From Sulfurimonas sp. (lineage in GTDB: Bacteria > Campylobacterota > Campylobacteria > Campylobacterales > Sulfurimonadaceae), in the NCBI GenBank assembly GCA_027066935.1, contig JAMOMX010000396.1:1-7064 (forward strand): DNA of 7,064 nucleotides, given 5' to 3'. Each line of letters starts with the position of its first letter. Within the stretch, counting starts at the first letter, position 1. Positions 7,048-7,064 of this stretch are shown piece after piece. Below the pieces are notes generated by a model. The model did not search any database. It saw only the letters and a list, made by a program, of their open reading frames with translations, and had not been told where the DNA came from. Both the position numbers and the translations under genes were made by a program.

Positions 7048-7064
7048 AATGCCCATGATCGCTA
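7046..7064 (-). CDS. Possible C-terminal end of an upstream gene (candidate adaptor subunit), cut by window edge
   Basis: One minus-strand frame entering from the window edge reads Ser-Asp-His-Gly-His and then TAG (7046-7048), ending 10 bases before the pump start. RND pumps of this family usually follow an adaptor gene, and histidine-containing C-termini occur in metal-efflux adaptors, so this is a reasonable candidate for the adaptor's end. Only five codons are visible. The other two frames also cross this region without contradiction (one ends in TGA at 7042-7044, the other overlaps the pump start), so both frame and identity are inference. Confidence 0.3.

Noticed and set aside
1..7064. 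Search for CRISPR repeats, tRNA/rRNA genes, insertion sequence ends, integration sites, phage or toxin-antitoxin genes
   Set aside because: None found by eye. Genes cover nearly the whole window and the gaps are 129 bases or less, with no tandem repeats and no compositional break that suggests recent transfer.

Overview
The window is a stretch of a low-GC bacterial chromosome. It is tightly packed, with short gaps, AT-rich extended -10 boxes of the form TGnTAAAAT and no recognisable -35 boxes. Together with the protein sequences this suggests a Campylobacterota (epsilonproteobacterial) genome, perhaps Sulfurimonas-like. That placement is inference from style and protein resemblance; no rRNA or other marker gene is present.

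Layout. Positions 1-451 (+) hold the C-terminal half of lgt, whose reading frame is open to the left edge. It converges, one base apart, on a DUF2062 membrane protein at 453-947 (-). A divergent gap of about 80 bases (948-1028) carries back-to-back -10 elements. From it runs rightwards a two-gene unit: an RhlE-type DEAD-box RNA helicase (1029-2288) whose stop codon overlaps the start of truC, a tRNA pseudouridine-65 synthase (2288-3004). truC converges on a membrane-anchored alpha/beta hydrolase (3010-3831, -). A 129-base gap follows, with a 12-bp hairpin next to the stop of a large HME-family RND metal-efflux pump (3961-7035, -). Just upstream of the pump start is what may be the last few codons of another gene, cut by the window edge; an adaptor subunit would be the usual neighbour.

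How the genes fit together. Three functional blocks can be seen: envelope lipoprotein maturation (lgt), RNA metabolism (helicase plus tRNA modification, translationally coupled), and metal export (RND pump, probably the last gene of an efflux operon). The hydrolase and the DUF2062 protein appear to be singly transcribed and of unknown substrate or role. All five complete genes look intact, with no frameshift or internal stop. I found no tRNA, rRNA, CRISPR array, insertion sequence or attachment site, and no gene-free stretch longer than 129 bases. This reads as ordinary core and housekeeping sequence plus a metal-efflux locus; I do not see evidence of an undescribed system.
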